DNA of 64,000 nucleotides from Ditylenchus dipsaci (lineage: Eukaryota; Nematoda; Chromadorea; Rhabditida; Anguinidae): the NCBI GenBank assembly GCA_004194705.1, contig SADC01000088.1, positions 124,001-188,000 of the forward strand, read 5' to 3'. Positions 33,931 to 52,500 of this stretch are shown piece by piece; within the stretch, counting starts at the first letter, position 1, and each line of letters starts with the position of its first letter. The notes under the pieces are model-generated. The model did not search any database. It was not told the DNA's origin and saw nothing but the letters and a program-made list of their open reading frames with translations. Both the position numbers and the translations under genes were made by a program.

Positions 33931-34154
33931 CCTTTAAGTTGATCTAAAAATGACACCAAACTTTAACAAAAAGACCAAAAAGCTGTTTTAGATTTATTCA
34001 AATTTCAAATATTGTTAGCAAATTTCAAGTTTTTAATAGATCTTAAATTAGTTTATCTAATAAGTGTAGTACCAGTTCTTGCCAATTCGAGTTCTTGGAG
34101 TCGACTAGAATTATCAGGACTGCAAAAATACACTAAAACATTTTTAACCATTTC

Positions 34155-34870
34155 GGCAATGTGCTTTAAATTTTTTCGCATTTTTCACTTATTTGTAAAT
34201 CATGTTTAAACGACTCCTAAGTAACTTTTATGTGCTTAAAACGATAAGAAAGTCATTTTCTGACATTTTCCTCACAAAAATCGTTTTTTTTGAAAAAAAA
34301 AAATTTTTGACTAAAATTTGACTTTTTGCCTTGGTCCCCAAGGCAATCCAACCTGAAAGGGTAACTGGATACCACAAAAGATGGAATTTGAACATAGTTT
34401 TGTTGACTGGGGCTTACCGCATAAAGAAACTCTGGTATGCATACATTTTTATGCATCCAGAGTCACTTTCGAGTGATTTGCGTCTAAGGTATGTGTGTGT
34501 GCGCATCTCAACCCCAAGCAACCAAGCCCCTTCGGGGCGCAGGGGGCCCCTTCGGGGGCGCAGGGGGCTTGGTTGGTTAGAGATGCGCGCACAGACTTAC
34601 CTTAGACATAATTCCAAGCAAGACTCTTGATCATAAATGCATAAAGACTCTTTTTGCCCAGCTCCAGTGACCAAAACGGGGTATAATACCTTTACATAAG
34701 GTGGTTTACCTTGGTCCCCAAGGCAAAATGTCAAATTTTTGTCAAATTTTTTTTTGAAAAAATCCATCTTTTATGTGAAAAATGACGGGAACCACCTTTC
34801 TTATCGTTTTTAGCATATAAAAGTTACTTGGGAGTCATTTAAACATGATTTACAAAAAATTGTAAAATGC
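34155..34870. mobile_element. Fold-back repeat family P, copy 2
   Basis: The arms AAACGACTCCTAAGTAAC (left) and GTTACTTGGGAGTCATTT (right) are followed by CCTTGGTCCCCAAGGCAA on both sides. The centre carries a duplicated GC-rich hairpin motif, CCCCTTCGGGGGCGCAGG, at 34528-34570. Matches 26925-27575 over nearly the whole length. Confidence 0.7.
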
Positions 34871-36003
34871 GCCCCCCAAGTAAATAAGTTCCAGTTTTGT
34901 TATAAACCCAACCAGAAAATTTGTACGTAAATCCAACCATTGGGAAATTTTTTTGAATTGGCGGGGAAGGATACAGACGATTTACGCGTGGGCATAATCC
35001 TTTTAAAAGTAGTGATCTATTCGTTGATAATTGAAAATAAAAAAATAGTTTAGTGAATATTAAAAAAAGCTTTCGATTAATCCATTCTCAAATCAATAAT
35101 AAATTAACAAGACAAGTTGGTGGTGCCTCCTTCCAAGAGTTCATCTGCCAATACCAGGCCCTACTAATAATAATTGAGATAAGTGTCTGGCCAGCCAGAA
35201 CATATATCATCCCAGATCACAAAGAGGAAGACACTTTAACAACACCATCAATTTCCACTCTTCAAAAATGGGAAGGAAAGGAAAGACAGAGTGCTGGCTG
35301 CATCAATACACCAAACTGGTCAAAATGAAGACGAATGAGTCTTCACATGTACTACTACATTTGTCTTTGTTTAGCTTATTGTCCAGGCGGATATCCACTC
35401 GTTTTGCCAACTTCCTCTCCGAGAAGAGAGGATATTTGAGTGTGCCATATATGAGAAGAACAATTTGGCTGGCTGGCTATAATGCACTGCCTACTGCTGT
35501 ATAGAGAACAGAGATCGCAAGATGGAGATAAAAGTGGCGACACACTCACACAAATTATTTGCAGAGATAATTTGGGTGACTATTTTTTTCTATAGGATGG
35601 ACAAGGCCATGAGCTCATTGATGCGGCACTTTATTTGTCGTTTGGAGGAGGGAGATGATTATGCACTGGTAGGGATGATGAATAGTTTGACAAAAGACAT
35701 TGATTGATGCTGAAGAAATTTGACAGGTCGAGCTGCACAGACACACATACTCTTGTGCTCTATGAGGGTGTAGGATTGAAACAAGGTTTGGAACTGCAAT
35801 AGAAAAAGGAATAAAAGTTTTAAAATACAATGTTTCACAAATACACAGAAAAATATTTTGCAACGCATCTTTTTAACCCAGGTGTTTAATTTGCCACACA
35901 TTTAACACGAGAATGTTCGACTGTATCGAAGGTTTTCCCTGGTCTATTTTTCATGAGAAACACGAATATCACACAGTCGGATGTAAAACTATAGTACAAT
36001 GCC
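34871..36003. other. Intergenic island
   Basis: About 35080-35800 is unique-looking with open frames on both strands and no recognised protein. Flanks are AT-rich. Nothing else supported. Confidence 0.35.
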
Positions 36004-36011
36004 CTGAAAAC

Positions 36012-36363
36012 TAGAGCTGACGATTTGCCTTTTTGCGATGTTGCGATGCGATGTATTTGGACCTCCCTGCTTGCGATGCGATATGCGATGTTTTGAAAAA
36101 TTTGCGTGCGATGTTGCGATGCGATGTTTTTAGCCCAAATTTGCTGCGTGCGATGCGATGTTGCGATGCGATACATAGCATCGCAACATTGTTGGGACTA
36201 AATAAAATTTGAAAAAGCAAGGCGAGGTCATTTCAAATTTGCGATGCGATGTGCGATGTTTTTTGAAAGTTTGCGTGCGATGTTGCGATGCGATGTTTTT
36301 AGCCCAATTTGCTGCGTGCGATGCGATGTTGCGATGCGATACATCGCATCGTCGTCAGCACTA
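36012..36363. mobile_element. hAT-like element of GCGATG repeats
   Basis: The termini TAGAGCTGACGA and TCGTCAGCACTA pair in inverse, and CTGAAAAC is duplicated exactly on both sides (36004-36011, 36364-36371). Almost the whole body consists of TTGCGATGCGATG units in two large copies with inversions near the ends. An 8-bp duplication with TAG(A/T)GCTGACGA ends fits hAT. Confidence 0.85.
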
Positions 36364-36371
36364 CTGAAAAC

Positions 36372-37042
36372 ACAAATTTTCCGGCGTCTCCTAAGCACTT
36401 ATTCTGAAAATATGCCTAACAAAGGTGTAGTTCGCAGGGTGTAGTTGTCATCTTGTTGGGCAGCCAAGAGTGTGAGGAACTCGAGCAAAAAGATTTGCGA
36501 CAGATGATTTACAAACAAGACATTTAGCACTACATGATTTGCACATTAATAGAATCATCACAAAAATCGCGTCGCAGGGCTTACGACTGTGAGATGAGAG
36601 AATGTGAAAATTGAACTGCAGCATTCGCGCCCGAAGGTTTGCCCTGCATCCTTATGTCCTACAAGATTTGCGCCTGATGATTTTTTTTATAGAAGTGAAG
36701 ACGACAAGACAGAAATAAGTTTTTTTAGAGGAAATTGAAGAAATTGGAAGTTTATTTAAAATTGGAAGTTAAAAAGAATTTCGGCGCTAATTTAAATTTA
36801 ACTTTTTTATTTTTTTTTGCAGAAATTTTAGTGCAACTGAGTGAGGTGTTGGGTTATCGAGGGAATTTTTTTTTGTGCGGGCCGGCTCTGGATGTCGGCT
36901 TATCGGGCTGTCGGGTTATCGGGGTGTCACTTTGCCTTATCTCTTTGCTGGCCAACTAAATCGGGCTGGAAGTGTCCGGTTATCGAGGGTGTCGGGTTAT
37001 TGAGGTGTCGGTTAAAAAGGTTCGACTGTATGGGTAGAAGCA
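36372..37042. other. Intergenic, repeat debris
   Basis: Contains GTTATCGAGGG / GTCGGTTAAAA text ending in TTCGACTGTA at 37021-37030, a truncated CAGTC-TA family element. No gene seen. Confidence 0.4.
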
Positions 37043-37280
37043 CAGGGTGTGTCAAGAAATTTAGGGTTTTAAAATGGCCGTAACTTTTTCTGGCGAGCCA
37101 TTTTTGTGGTTTTGGTGTTGGTCTGTGAATGGCTGGATATGCAGAGCCAAAACTACAGGTCGGACCAAGCCAAAATCGTGTTTTGACATTTTACACCCGA
37201 AAAATTTACAGAATTTGAAAAATCGCTCGGTACAAAGCGTTACGGCCGTTTTGAAACCCTAATTTTTTTGACACAGCCTG
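37043..37280. mobile_element. CAGGGTGTGTCAAGAAATT MITE
   Basis: The left end CAGGGTGTGTCAAGAAATTT and right end AATTTTTTTGACACAGCCT are inverse with two mismatches. The inner arms AAAATGGCCGTAACTTT and AGCGTTACGGCCGTTTT match closely. Related to the element at 888-1221. Confidence 0.7.
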
Positions 37281-37520
37281 GATTATTCCGATTAATCGTC
37301 AAGAATATTTATTCAAAGCAAAATTCGCAAAATTCGAGTGTACAATGAAAAAATAAAGACACAGAAAGATCAAGCTGGAACTCAGCTTGATATAACAATA
37401 TAACACGCTTCAAATAAACTTTTTTTCGACTCAGGGTGAACACCCACTCATCCTGAGTTAGATTCTGCCCCTTCGTTAACTGTGCGTTTTTAACTGAAAT
37501 TTTCGGTATAATATACTATA

Positions 37521-37942
37521 CAGTCAAACCTCTCTACTATGGCACCCCAAAAGTTCGTTCCCGCCTTGGGTCGACACTTTTTTTAACACGATTTTTGAAG
37601 GCTTTTGCCATTTCTGTTTGACAGTCTGGTCCCAAATATCGTAAGGATTCCGATTTTGCCGATCGTTTTTCAGAATTATAAAGAAAATTCTTCTAAAAAA
37701 GCAAAAACTCAGTTTAAAAACAGAAATTTTTGAATTTCCTGTTTTTAAACTGAGTTTTTGCTTTTTTAGAAGAACTTTTTTTATAATTCTGAAAAACGAT
37801 CGGCAAAATCGGAATCCTTGCGATATTTGGGACCAGACTGTCAAAAGAGCATTTATAAAAAACTTCAAAATCGTGTTAAAAAAAGCGTCGGACCCAAGGC
37901 GGGAACGAACTTTTGTGGTGCCATAGTAGAGAGGTTTGACTG
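37521..37942. mobile_element. CAGTCAAACCTCTC-ended MITE
   Basis: CAGTCAAACCTCTCTACTAT and its perfect inverse bound by TA. The subterminal block AAGTTCGTTCCCGCC...GGGTC is shared with the family copies at 41.1, 49.0 and 58.3 kb. Nearly the entire 422 bp fold back on themselves. Confidence 0.85.
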
Positions 37943-38254
37943 TAAATTCCATAGTCAATGACGGGGCAAAATCTGACTCAGGATGAGAGGGTGTTCATCA
38001 TAGTGGGGCAAATTTCTAAAAATAGGACGGCCGTCCCCGTCTCACTAATTTTGTGACCGTCTTATGCCCCGTCCAAATTTTCGCCGTCTCGTCCTCCGTC
38101 CTGAATTTCGGCCGTCTTCCGCACCGTCCAAAATCGGGCCGTCTCAAAGGCCGTCTCAAAAAAAATTGCGACCGTCTTACGCACCGTCCAAATAAAAGAA
38201 CTATCTAATTTTGCTCTTTAGAATTGTACAAATTTGCAGATTTTTTAGATTATA

Positions 38255-38500
38255 CAGGGTGGCGCAAAAAACGCGGCACTAAAAAAATTTGCGTAGTTAG
38301 CTCCTTGCCACATCGATTTCCCCAGGAAAATCGATGACAGTGGTTAAGCTATCTAGGAGCTTTGTGGTGTTTCTCTTCATCATAGCCGGCCGTTATTGTG
38401 GAGGTTTCCGAGGACTTGCCACTCGAAAATCGAAACCGACCGGGCAAGGGGTTACGTACTTCAATTTTTTAAGGTGGCCGAATTTTTTCGCGCCACCCTG
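38255..38500. mobile_element. CAGGGTGGCGC-ended MITE, nested
   Basis: CAGGGTGGCGCAAAAAACG at the left, CGCGCCACCCTG at the right, each next to TA. Shares TTGCGTAGTTAGCTCC-type subterminal text with 29927-30142. Inserted inside the hAT-like element, so younger than it. Confidence 0.8.
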
Positions 38501-38639
38501 TACCTGGATGACATATATGTTAATTAGACAACCTAGTGTACATTCCTATTTTAATCTTAGAGTGAAGTTAATTATTCGGTTTCATTCGACTGACTGAAAT
38601 CTTTCTTTATCTTGTTCTTTTTGTGTGATTTGCAAGTGC

Positions 38640-38960
38640 GTAAGTAGATCGGTCTATAGACTTGTTAAAGTCTTTTTAATCTGTCCACATGTCATCCAGG
38701 TATAATAATTCAAGACCTTCATACTCTTCGGGAATGTCTAGATCAAGGCCAGGAACATTAAAGACAATTTCGTTTTCAATGCGGCCACCATATTAGAATA
38801 AGTATCCGAAACAATTGGCAGGACTTAATTCATTTCGAACCAAAGAGTCGCTTAAATTTTCCATTATATGAGATTTGTGTGACGGTGGTGCATTTCAACA
38901 ATATCCTGCTGACACTCCAAAATAGCCTTTTTCGTTGTCGTGGACCATTACAGCAAGAAA
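38640..38960 (-). pseudogene. hAT transposase fragment
   Basis: Minus-strand text reads L-P-I-V-S-D-T-Y-S-N-M-V-A-A-L-K, close to the hAT catalytic-domain pattern (T-D-x-x-S/A-N-M-x-x-A). After a one-base shift it continues acidic (P-G-L-D-L-D-I-P-E-E-Y-E-G-L), as in the spacer region of hAT proteins, to a stop. Frameshifts and missing ends make it non-functional. Confidence 0.45.
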
Positions 38961-39798
38961 AGAGGCTAAAAGAGGCTATAAATTGGCCGGCCGTCCTCCG
39001 TCTCCGTCCTGGCCTTTTATTTTCCCCGCCGTCGCCGTTCCGTCCAAAATCGGGCCGTCTTAGGACGGGACGGCGACGGGACGGTCCCGGCAGGACAGCG
39101 ATCTCACTATGGTGTTCATCCTGAGTCAGAAAAAAAGCTATGGAAAATTTTTATACTGAAATTATTTAAAAAAGGGCAAAAGTCAAAAATTATTATTTTG
39201 AGGCGTGTTATATGTTAACAATCAATCTTAAAAATTTGATTTTAAAAATAAAAGAATTGGTTCGAACAATTATCGCACTGGTTTGACACATAATTTCAAA
39301 CTAAATTTGAACTTGGATCTGACGCTTGACACGGTGTGTCGTGCAGCCAAACTCTAATGAGCGCTAGAACACCCTTTTGCAAAGTATAATTTTAGCATGT
39401 TTTATATGTTGGAAGACACTAGATTACTTTTTTAGTATTTACAATCAAAACTTCACGGAATAAAGTGCCGAAAGTAGTGGAGGTGAGTTTGGACAACATA
39501 ATTGCATCCTACTTTCGTTCTTTATGTTCTTTTGCGTGCTGCTTTAAGCAAGAGAAAAAATTACGTTTTCGATTTCCTCAGATTACTTCCTCTCAACTAG
39601 CAGAGACACACACTTACTTCGAAACAGCCAGTTAACGGATTAGTTTTTAAATTTTCTTAAACTTTGCTATTTAAAAGATTCTGTTTTGATCCACAAGTTT
39701 TTGATCAACTATTTGCTAAATCATTTTTAATGAAAAAGTGTGGAGTATGTTGTTTCTTTATGCTACGAAAACGACGTATATAAATACAAAAATTTAAG

Positions 39799-47596
<7,798 letters not shown>

Positions 47597-47670
47597 CAGA
47601 GAAAAATAGAAAAACAAAATTAATACCAGTAGTCATTGATATAGTACTTGCAAATGCAAACACATAGCTC

Positions 47671-47676
47671 AATAAA
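47671..47676 (+). terminator. Candidate poly(A) signal of alpha-tubulin
   Basis: AATAAA about 75 bp after the TGA at 47594-47596, a normal distance for a short 3' UTR. Confidence 0.55.
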
Positions 47677-47799
47677 CTTTTAAAATCACTATAGCTCAGC
47701 CAATATAACATGTTTCGATCGGAAAAATTTGGTTAGCTGGCATTTATTATACTGCGTATTATGAGAATTTTTGATTCGAATTCCATAAATAAATGTTCG

Positions 47800-48010
47800 G
47801 CCCTATGACTTTTAAGGGGCAACATTTTTTTCCTGTTTTCCCCCTTGTTGATTTTTTATAAAAAAACGCATTGGTCCCCTCCGTTGTTTTGCAGGTGTAC
47901 ATGTTCAATATGATTATGTTAACCATAATCACCATGGTGACCATAATTACTATATTACCATAATCAAAACAGACAGGGGGACCAAGCATTACCAGGGCAA
48001 AAACAAATAA
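47800..48010. repeat. CTTGGTCCCC/GGGGACCAAG fold-back
   Basis: TTGGTCCCCTCCGTTGTTTT and ACAGACAGGGGGACCAAG enclose alternating ACCATAATCACCATGGTGA text. Resembles the cores of 19980-20253 and 51553-51727 without their GGCGCT ends. Confidence 0.45.
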
Positions 48011-48399
48011 AAAGAGCCATAAATGCAGAATTAGATTCAGTCAATTTAACCTACCGTATTTCTCTAAAATTTTCACGAAACATTTGAACTCGATCTCTAG
48101 TTTTCGGGGAAAATCCAAAATATAAAAGCAGAATCAGTAGATTTTGTAGGAGCTAAGAAAACGCAATAAACAGCAATGTAAATTTTTTTCTTAACTGAGA
48201 TATAGGTCTCCGAAGTCAGAAGGTGGAGGGCTATTTTGAAGGAAATATGGTATTTCTGAGGGATTATTCTAAACTCTGATGTTACAATCTTTTTCAACCT
48301 AATTTTTTTAAGACTTTTAACCTCCATATTTGGCCATTAAACCCAACTAATTTTCCAAAAAATTTGTATTTTTCACTATTTTGGGCCTCCACTCGCTTT

Positions 48400-48825
48400 T
48401 CGTTAGTAGGGTGTGCTACGGTGTTACTAACTTGTTGGGTTAGGGGAAGGCGGGGCGGGTTTTTCACTTATTTAAAAGTAGTGTTTAAACGACTCCTAAG
48501 TAATTTTTATATGCTTCAAACAATAAAAAAAGTTATTTTCTAACATTTTTCCACACAAAAAATAGATTTTTTGAAAAAAATTCTTTGGCCAAAATAAGAC
48601 TTATTGCCTTGGGGGACCAAGGCAAATTACCTTGTATTAAGGTATTCTACCCCGTTTTGGTCACCGGAACTGGGCAAAAAGAGTCTCTTTATGCATTTTT
48701 AATCAAGAGTCTTGCTCGGAATTATGTCTAAGGTAAGTGAGTGCGGGCATCTTTAACTATTTTAAAATAAGTGAAAAAACCGCTCCCCCACCAACCCAAC
48801 AAGTGCCAGGGTGCGATACACGTTA
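48400..48825. repeat. Inverted repeat containing half of family P
   Basis: ACTTGTTGGGTTAGGGGAAG on the left pairs with CCACCAACCCAACAAGT on the right. Between the arms lies a one-sided family P copy (AAACGACTCCTAAGTAATTT through AATTATGTCTAAGGTAAG). The P copy probably inserted into, or was captured by, the outer element. Confidence 0.55.
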
Positions 48826-48989
48826 CACGGTTTTGTAGCAAAACTCTGGAAGTTAAATTTTTTTGGGAAAAATTAAAAAACCGTGATGTCCACTATGTTG
48901 TTATCTGGTATTTAATCGTACCAGTGCGCATTAACAGGTTAAGTAAGCAAAACTCAGTGTTGCAGTGCTTTGGAAACTGATTTTCATTA

Positions 48990-49413
48990 CAGTCGACGCT
49001 CCCAATAACATACACCCGAAAAGTTCGTTCCCGCCTAGGGTCCGACATTTTTTTAGCCCCATCTTTTCAAATTTTTTCCATTTCTGTTTTGACAGTCTGG
49101 TCGCAAATATCGCAAGGATTCCGATTTTGCCGATTATTTTTGCAGAAAACAGTGATTTCGACAATTAAAAAGCAAAAACTCCATTAACATACACCGAAAT
49201 CCAAAACAGGTGTATGTTAATGGGAGTTTTGCTTTTTAAATGTCGAAATCATTGTTTTCTGCAAAAATGATCGGTAAAATCGGAATCCTTGCGATATTTG
49301 CGACCTGACTGTCAAAACAGAAATGGAAAATTTTTGAAAAAATGGGGCTAAAAAAATGTCGGACCCTAGGCGGGAACGAACTTTTGGATGTATATTATTG
49401 GGAGCGTCGACTG
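48990..49413. mobile_element. CAGTCGACGCTCCC-ended MITE
   Basis: CAGTCGACGCTCCCAATAAC and the inverse GTTATTGGGAGCGTCGACTG (one mismatch), TA flanks. Subterminal AAGTTCGTTCCCGCCTAGGG is shared with the family. Sits between alpha-tubulin and SZT2. Confidence 0.85.
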
Positions 49414-49586
49414 TACTTCATTTTTGAATTCCTTTCATACATGCATCCTTATCGCAATGCCAACCAAGCATTTTTTTTCATTTTAAATAATATTTTTAAA
49501 GTCAAATTGTTCATTGAAAAAATCACCAAACAATGATGGAAAATCTTGACAACTAAGAATGCAAACCGAACTTAACAGAACTAACC

Positions 49587-52500
49587 ATGAGACTGTTCCA
49601 AAGACTTGCCGTGAAGCCAGAGAAATCTCTCTTTTTATGGAGAGAGATGTCCGAATTTCCAGGTGCTCTTTTGCTTACCAATAAGGGATATGAAGTCAGG
49701 AATTTTTAGAAATGTCCGCGCTGCTTGGTACTTCGATCATTTGGAGAAATCTATAGGTCTGAACAAAACTAGAAATTCTGGGCACGCTCCTGAAACCTCC
49801 GGCCAGGTCAGTTTTAAGTTTGAAAAGTTGGGTTTCAGTCTAAAGATCATCAAAAGTTTGTGTTTTTTGACCAGAAGTTCAGGAAATGTGATAAATTTGA
49901 TGATTCTAGCTGTCAGTTGTCTCTTTTTTCAAAACTTATTAACAAAAAAATAAAGACCTCACTACTTTGTAAGAAAATGATTTTGTAAATTTCTTTTTCT
50001 AGCACATACAGAGTGATTACGAGGGAATATCTGTTGTCGGTACTAACTTGCATTTTTCCAGTAATTTTTTTCAAAGTTTATTCACTTAGGAATAACAGCA
50101 AAAGATGGAGAACCAGTGCAAGAGGATGAGAAATTTGTGGTTACCACATCTACCACGGTACTTTTACTCACAAAAACTATTCTAAAGTAAATTATTATTT
50201 GTTTAAGATAACCTACTTCTCAAAGTTGTATCGCTTTATATTTGTTCTTGATTTTTCGCCTAGTTCATTTGTGTCGGTAAGACAAAAAAAACTGACTAGA
50301 ACTTACTGATACACAAACATTAAGGACGAGAATGATGAAGCCGTATTATATATTAAACTTATTGATAGGTAAATTTTCTCGCAACTTTATAAGTACTTTG
50401 TACTAAAAGCCCATGTTCAACTTTTCAGTGTGATAAAATGTATTCAAAACTTGGTCAAAAAGGTAATTTAGTGCATTTTAAAGAAATACTGGAGCTTAGC
50501 CATTACGGGGGGGAGTCATTTCATAATTTTTAGTAAATCAGATACGAACAAGATATATACCCTCCCTTAAACTCTCCTAAGAAATTTTTAAAATCTCGAA
50601 ATGATAAAAAAAATACAAATGAATTTCAAAAATAAATTTTTGAGAAATTTATTTTTTGACTGAAATTGACCGAAACCTTGATTCATCTTGGTCCCTTAAA
50701 GGGCCATTGCCATCCCGACAACGGTTGTCCCCGCCAATTCAAATTTTTTTCCTAATCATTGAAATTCTATACGGATTTTTGAACTTGGTTTCTAACTAAA
50801 CTTTACCTAAAATCAAATTCTAAGCCTTGTTTTGTTAGAAACCAAGCCAAAAAATCCGTTCAGAAGTTTAACGATTAGGGGAAAAATTTGAATTGGCGGG
50901 GGATAATTCAAAACAGGTGGCAATAGCCCTTTAAGGCAAAAAGTCAAATTGGAGTCAATTTTTTTTTCAAAAAATAGAATTTTTGCATGTGAAAGTTTCA
51001 AAAAAGAATGTTTGACCCTAGTAGCGAATACCCCCCCCCTCGGACTATATAAGTGCCGAAATACCACATAGCCTAGGATTTTTAGTTCAAGTTTCCGGGT
51101 GGCCAAGAAATCTTTCAACCTCAACTTCTTGCGTCTTTCTGTGCTTTCACTCCGTTTTTGTGCTTTAGTGAAGATAGTGTGAGATTTTTTTTGTCTTTTT
51201 TGCAAATTTGTGTTTTTAATAAAAAAAAGTTTCTAGGTTTTGTTACAAGGTGTTTTACTAAATGAAGAAACTATGCAGGTATTTTTTTGTCTAAAAATGT
51301 CTGTTCTTCAATTAAGTCTCATACGAAATTTTTCATTTGCAGGACATATTAGACTTTCTCAGCGTCAAAATTAGGAATTATTTGAATAAATTGTGCATGT
51401 TCACTCAGCCCCACATGAAGGAGTGGAACACCAAGCGAAGAAAGTGCCGCAAATTCAATGATGATGTGTTGACAAGTCTGTTCCAGCAGAATTCATCTTT
51501 TTGTGAGGATATCTCAGTATCTCAACCCAAGTAGGGTTTATGTTTTTTAAGATAGCGGCGCTGTTGGAGAATCAGCTGCTCCCAAACAGCTTGCTCCCCT
51601 GTTGTTTTTCCTAAATGACAGTATTACCATAACCATAATGAAGAGAGGAGACCAAGCTGTTGTCACAAAAATGACAACAGGGGGGACCAAGCTGTTTGGG
51701 AGCAACTGGTTCTCCATTAGCGCCGATCTCAAGTCAAGTAGGGTTTATGTTTATGATTAGCTTATGCTTAGTATTTAGACCATTTTGTTCAACCACAAGC
51801 TCTTCTACAGTCGGCACCCAATCTCTGACCGACAAAGGTTTTATCCAGCCAGACTGGGCACTTGTGTTTATGCTAAGAATGGGTCTAATGGGTGTGCAAA
51901 TGTAAGCCAGGTTTACCAAAATGTGAGAACTTAATGGATATTGCACTTCAGGCTGCCCGAAAACACTCAATCCAACGTTGTGATTCTTACTGATGGTGTT
52001 TGCGGCATTCCAGGTATTAGCAGTCATTATAAAAATTTATCAGAGATTTTTTTTAAGATTTGCAAGCTCTCCAAAACATTCTCTCTCAACTCAGATCTAA
52101 CACAATTGCTGTCTCATTTATTCAAGTAAAATTTTCAAAATAGTTTTAAGTAATAATTTAAATAGCCAATTCTCTGTTGAAGGCACATGCCTGTGTGTTT
52201 TAAAAATTAGGCGGGGACCAGAAATTTTTTTTAGAATCGTTTCATTTTTCACTGGTTATGCGTCAAATCTAATATAGATGACCTTATAAAATTTTTAAAA
52301 CTAGCCTGAAGACTTAAAAATTTTAGATGAGAACGCATGTAAAAATTATTCGAGAAAGAAAACAACTGTTAGTCCCCGAAAGCTTTAAGACCGAGGGCTG
52401 AAAAAAGGAACGAAAAGAGAAAAAACTGAAGGCTTGAGCAACAAGGCCTTTTCCCAGCCATTTTTTGTGTCGCGCATGGGCATGCCCCTTAAAAAGTGTA

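Larger units (their letters stand above)
38000..39110. mobile_element. hAT-like element with CCGTC repeats and transposase remnant
   Basis: The ends ATAGTGGGGC and CTCACTAT are flanked by a perfect 10-bp direct repeat GGTGTTCATC (37990-37999, 39111-39120). Subterminal regions (38020-38200, 38985-39100) are dense in CCGTCC/GGACGG motifs in opposite orientation. The interior keeps a decayed minus-strand frame (38640-38960) and a nested MITE at 38255-38500. The flanking GGATGA/TCATCC text also occurs inverted near 37440, so a coincidence of local repeats could inflate the duplication beyond 8 bp. Confidence 0.65.

Noticed and set aside
37524..37958. 144-codon minus-strand ORF
   Set aside because: It is the open frame through the CAGTC-TA MITE at 37521-37942; similar frames arise in other palindromic copies.
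50813..51205. 130-codon minus-strand ORF in an SZT2 intron
   Set aside because: It overlaps the AAAGGGCATG MITE and the plus-strand SZT2 exon at 51086-51178, whose frame matches a known protein; the minus frame has no recognised motif.
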